A stretch of DNA of 7,214 nucleotides from an uncultured Collinsella sp. Its GTDB lineage: Bacteria; Actinomycetota; Coriobacteriia; Coriobacteriales; Coriobacteriaceae. Positions within the stretch are counted from its first letter, which is position 1. The number at the start of each line of letters is the position of its first letter. The translations under genes were made by a program, and so were the position numbers. Positions 5,958 to 7,214 of the stretch are shown piece after piece. The DNA is taken from the NCBI GenBank assembly GCA_900544065.1, contig UQTR01000094.1, positions 1 through 7,214 on the forward strand, read 5' to 3'. Under the pieces are notes generated by a model that did no database searches, had not been told where the DNA came from, and saw nothing but the letters and a program-made list of their open reading frames with translations.

Positions 5958-6046
5958 GCTTGCAAGCTGGGCAACAGCCGCTACGAAACCATACGGAAAC
6001 GCACGATGTGCTTTATTGCGCTAAACTGTTTCCTCACTGAGTTGTC

Positions 6047-6075
6047 GGGGCTTCCGTACACACGGGAGCCCCTTT
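6047..6075 (+). terminator. Intercistronic hairpin between binding protein and permeases
   Basis: GGGGCTTCCGT (6047-6057) pairs with ACGGGAGCCCC (6062-6072), an 11-bp stem with one G-T wobble, ACAC loop and a short TTTCCTT tail. The weak T-run suggests partial termination or 3'-end protection, which would make more binding protein than permease. The rest of the 139-base gap holds another possible fold: GGAAAC 5995-6000 with GTTTCC 6028-6033, enclosing GCAC-GAT-GTGC at 6001-6011. Confidence 0.72.
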
Positions 6076-6096
6076 CCTTATCGGCAGGAGGTCCGC

Positions 6097-6756
6097 ATGA
6101 GTCTCTCCGAGCTCTGGTCGCTCTATGGCCAGAACTATATCGACGCGCTACTCGCAACCTGGGGCATGACGCTTGAGTCGTTTGCCATCGCCATGGTGCT
6201 GGCCGTCGCTGTCACCGTAATGCGCGTGTCGCCACTCAAGCCGCTGCGCGTCTTTGGCGACCTGTATGTCCAGGTCTTCCGTAACATCCCCGGCATCGCG
6301 CTGCTCATCATCGTCGTCTACGCGCTGCCGCCGCTCAAGATCGTTCTGCCCTATCGCACCTGCGTCATCGTCGCCACGGTGCTGCTGGGCTCTGCCTTTG
6401 GTTCCGAGAACTTTATGAGCGGCATCAACACCGTCGGCGTCGGCCAGGTGGAAGCCGCCCGCTCGCTGGGGATGAGCTTCAGCCTTATCCTCGCCAAGAT
6501 CGTGATTCCGCAGGCGCTGCGTTCGAGCGTACTGCCCATGACCAACCTCTTTATCGCCGTCATGCTCACCACCGCGCTCGGCAGCCAGGTGCCGCTTAAG
6601 CCGCAAGAGCTCACCGGCGTGGTGAGCTACATCAACACGCGCTCACTTGGCGGCGTCGCCGCGTTCTTTATCTCGGCGCTCGGCTACCTGGGCACGGCCT
6701 TTGTGGTGAGCCACATTGGCAACTATATCGATAAGAAGGTGAGGATCCTCCGATGA
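6097..6756 (+). CDS. gluC: Amino-acid ABC transporter permease 1 (HEQRo family, GluC-like)
   Basis: 219 residues, typical length for polar amino-acid (His/Glu/Gln/Arg/opine) permeases. Membrane segments appear near 22-44, 66-80, 87-104, 145-162 and 186-207. The region around 62-76 (RNIPGIALLIIVVYA) corresponds to the segment that usually reads RGTPLLVQLF. The cytoplasmic EAA loop that docks the ATPase is clear at 119-140 (EAARSLGMSFS...IVIPQALR), preceded by SENFMSGINTVGVGQ, the family's S-E-x-F-x-x-G-I motif. ATG 6097 has AGGAGG five bases upstream. The stop overlaps the start of the second permease by 4 bases (ATGA), which implies translational coupling and a heterodimeric membrane domain. 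The similarity to corynebacterial GluC is inferred from motifs and gene order; glutamate is the favoured substrate. Confidence 0.92.
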   Translation: MSLSELWSLYGQNYIDALLATWGMTLESFAIAMVLAVAVTVMRVSPLKPLRVFGDLYVQVFRNIPGIALLIIVVYALPPLKIVLPYRTCVIVATVLLGSAFGSENFMSGINTVGVGQVEAARSLGMSFSLILAKIVIPQALRSSVLPMTNLFIAVMLTTALGSQVPLKPQELTGVVSYINTRSLGGVAAFFISALGYLGTAFVVSHIGNYIDKKVRILR

Positions 6757-7166
6757 GCAAGCATTCCACCTCCGCGCTCACCATGCGCGATGCGCTCTAC
6801 GAGGCTCCCGGCCCCAAGATGCGCGCCAAGATTCGCATCGGCACCGCCATCTCATTGGTTGCCGTGGCGGCGCTCATCGCCTTGGTACTGCAGCGCTTTT
6901 ATGTGACCGGTCAGCTTTCGGTCCACTATTGGTATTTCTTTACGCACCTCTCCACCTGGAAGTTCTTACTTGCCGGCTTTGAGGGCACCGTTAAAGTCGC
7001 ACTCACCGCTGGCGCCATCGCGCTGGTACTGGGCTTAGCCCTTATGCTCGGCCGCACGAGCGATATTAAGCCGCTGCAGCTGGCCTGCCGCGTGCTCACC
7101 GATTTTTTCCGCGGCGTACCGAGCCTGCTGTTCATCTACTTCTTCTTTTTGGTGCTGCCTCAGTAC
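6753..7166 (+). CDS. gluD: Amino-acid ABC transporter permease 2 (GluD-like), 3' truncated by adapter
   Basis: 138 genomic codons of a permease that is usually about 270-300 residues. The N-terminus carries the feature that distinguishes GluD-type subunits: a cytoplasmic leader with LYEAPGPKMRAKIRIGT (15-31) before the first membrane segment (about 32-47). The second and third segments lie near 75-98 and 118-136, with TDFFRGVPSLLFIYFF matching the family's F-R-G-x-P-x-L-L motif. The EAA loop is not reached. ATG 6753 overlaps the first permease's stop and has GAGG eight bases upstream. The open frame runs on to give LSLIHISEPTRP, but those last 12 residues are translated Nextera adapter and must be removed. 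An ATPase (GluA-type) is absent upstream of the binding protein, so it is probably downstream of the cut or elsewhere. Confidence 0.92.
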
Positions 7167-7214
7167 CTGTCTCTTATACACATCTCCGAGCCCACGAGAC
7201 CCTAAGACATCTCG
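7167..7214. other. Untrimmed Illumina Nextera i7 adapter (artefact)
   Basis: Reverse complement of the left-end adapter: mosaic end CTGTCTCTTATACACATCT (7167-7185), the rest of the transposase adapter to 7200, index CCTAAGAC (7201-7208) and the first bases of P7 (7209-7214). Genomic sequence ends at 7166. Confidence 0.98.

Noticed and set aside
5957..5968. 12-bp palindrome AGCTTGCAAGCT at the stop of the binding-protein gene
   Set aside because: Too short to form a stable hairpin with a real loop and not followed by a T-run; probably chance.
1..7214. 48-base inverted terminal repeats suggesting a composite transposon or linear element
   Set aside because: The repeats are exactly Nextera transposase adapter plus i7 index and P7 bases; no transposase gene lies between them.

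Overview
The insert (51-7166) reads as a piece of an actinobacterial chromosome, most likely from a gut Coriobacteriia such as Collinsella. That placement is inference. It rests on the high G+C content, the Corynebacterium-like glutamate transporter set, the amt/CmpB-like/HD/DXS-like gene repertoire, and my general familiarity with Collinsella-type proteins; no database search was possible. Both ends (1-50 and 7167-7214) are untrimmed Illumina Nextera adapter with the same i7 index, so both outer genes are cut by library chemistry, not by biology.

Left block, minus strand. An HD-domain phosphohydrolase (1960-2496) is followed after 3 bases by a CmpB-type membrane protein (937-1956), a tightly coupled two-gene operon. 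Next, reading leftward after a 198-base gap, comes the N-terminal half of an ammonium transporter (51-738). The gap carries G(A/C)AA motifs repeated every 11 bp, reminiscent of actinobacterial GlnR-type nitrogen control sites.

Middle, plus strand. A 228-base divergent intergenic region leads into a shortened, divergent DXS-like thiamine-diphosphate enzyme (2725-4506). It keeps the ThDP-binding and catalytic residues but lacks residues that DXS enzymes use to hold the glyceraldehyde-3-phosphate phosphate group. A clean intrinsic terminator follows.

The 411-base non-coding stretch 4551-4961 is the most unusual part. It holds six copies of a 15-bp unit in strictly alternating orientation at 40-41 bp intervals, including one 24-bp bulged hairpin (4603-4660). 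A second, unrelated REP-like hairpin and a good sigma-70-type promoter follow.

Right block, plus strand. This is a glutamate-type ABC importer operon: a Tat-exported lipoprotein binding protein (4962-5957), an intercistronic hairpin, permease 1 (6097-6756), and permease 2 overlapping it by 4 bases (6753-7166, cut by the adapter). No ATPase gene is present; it would be expected downstream of the cut or elsewhere. With amt, the window holds two nitrogen-acquisition systems, for ammonium and for an acidic or amide amino acid.
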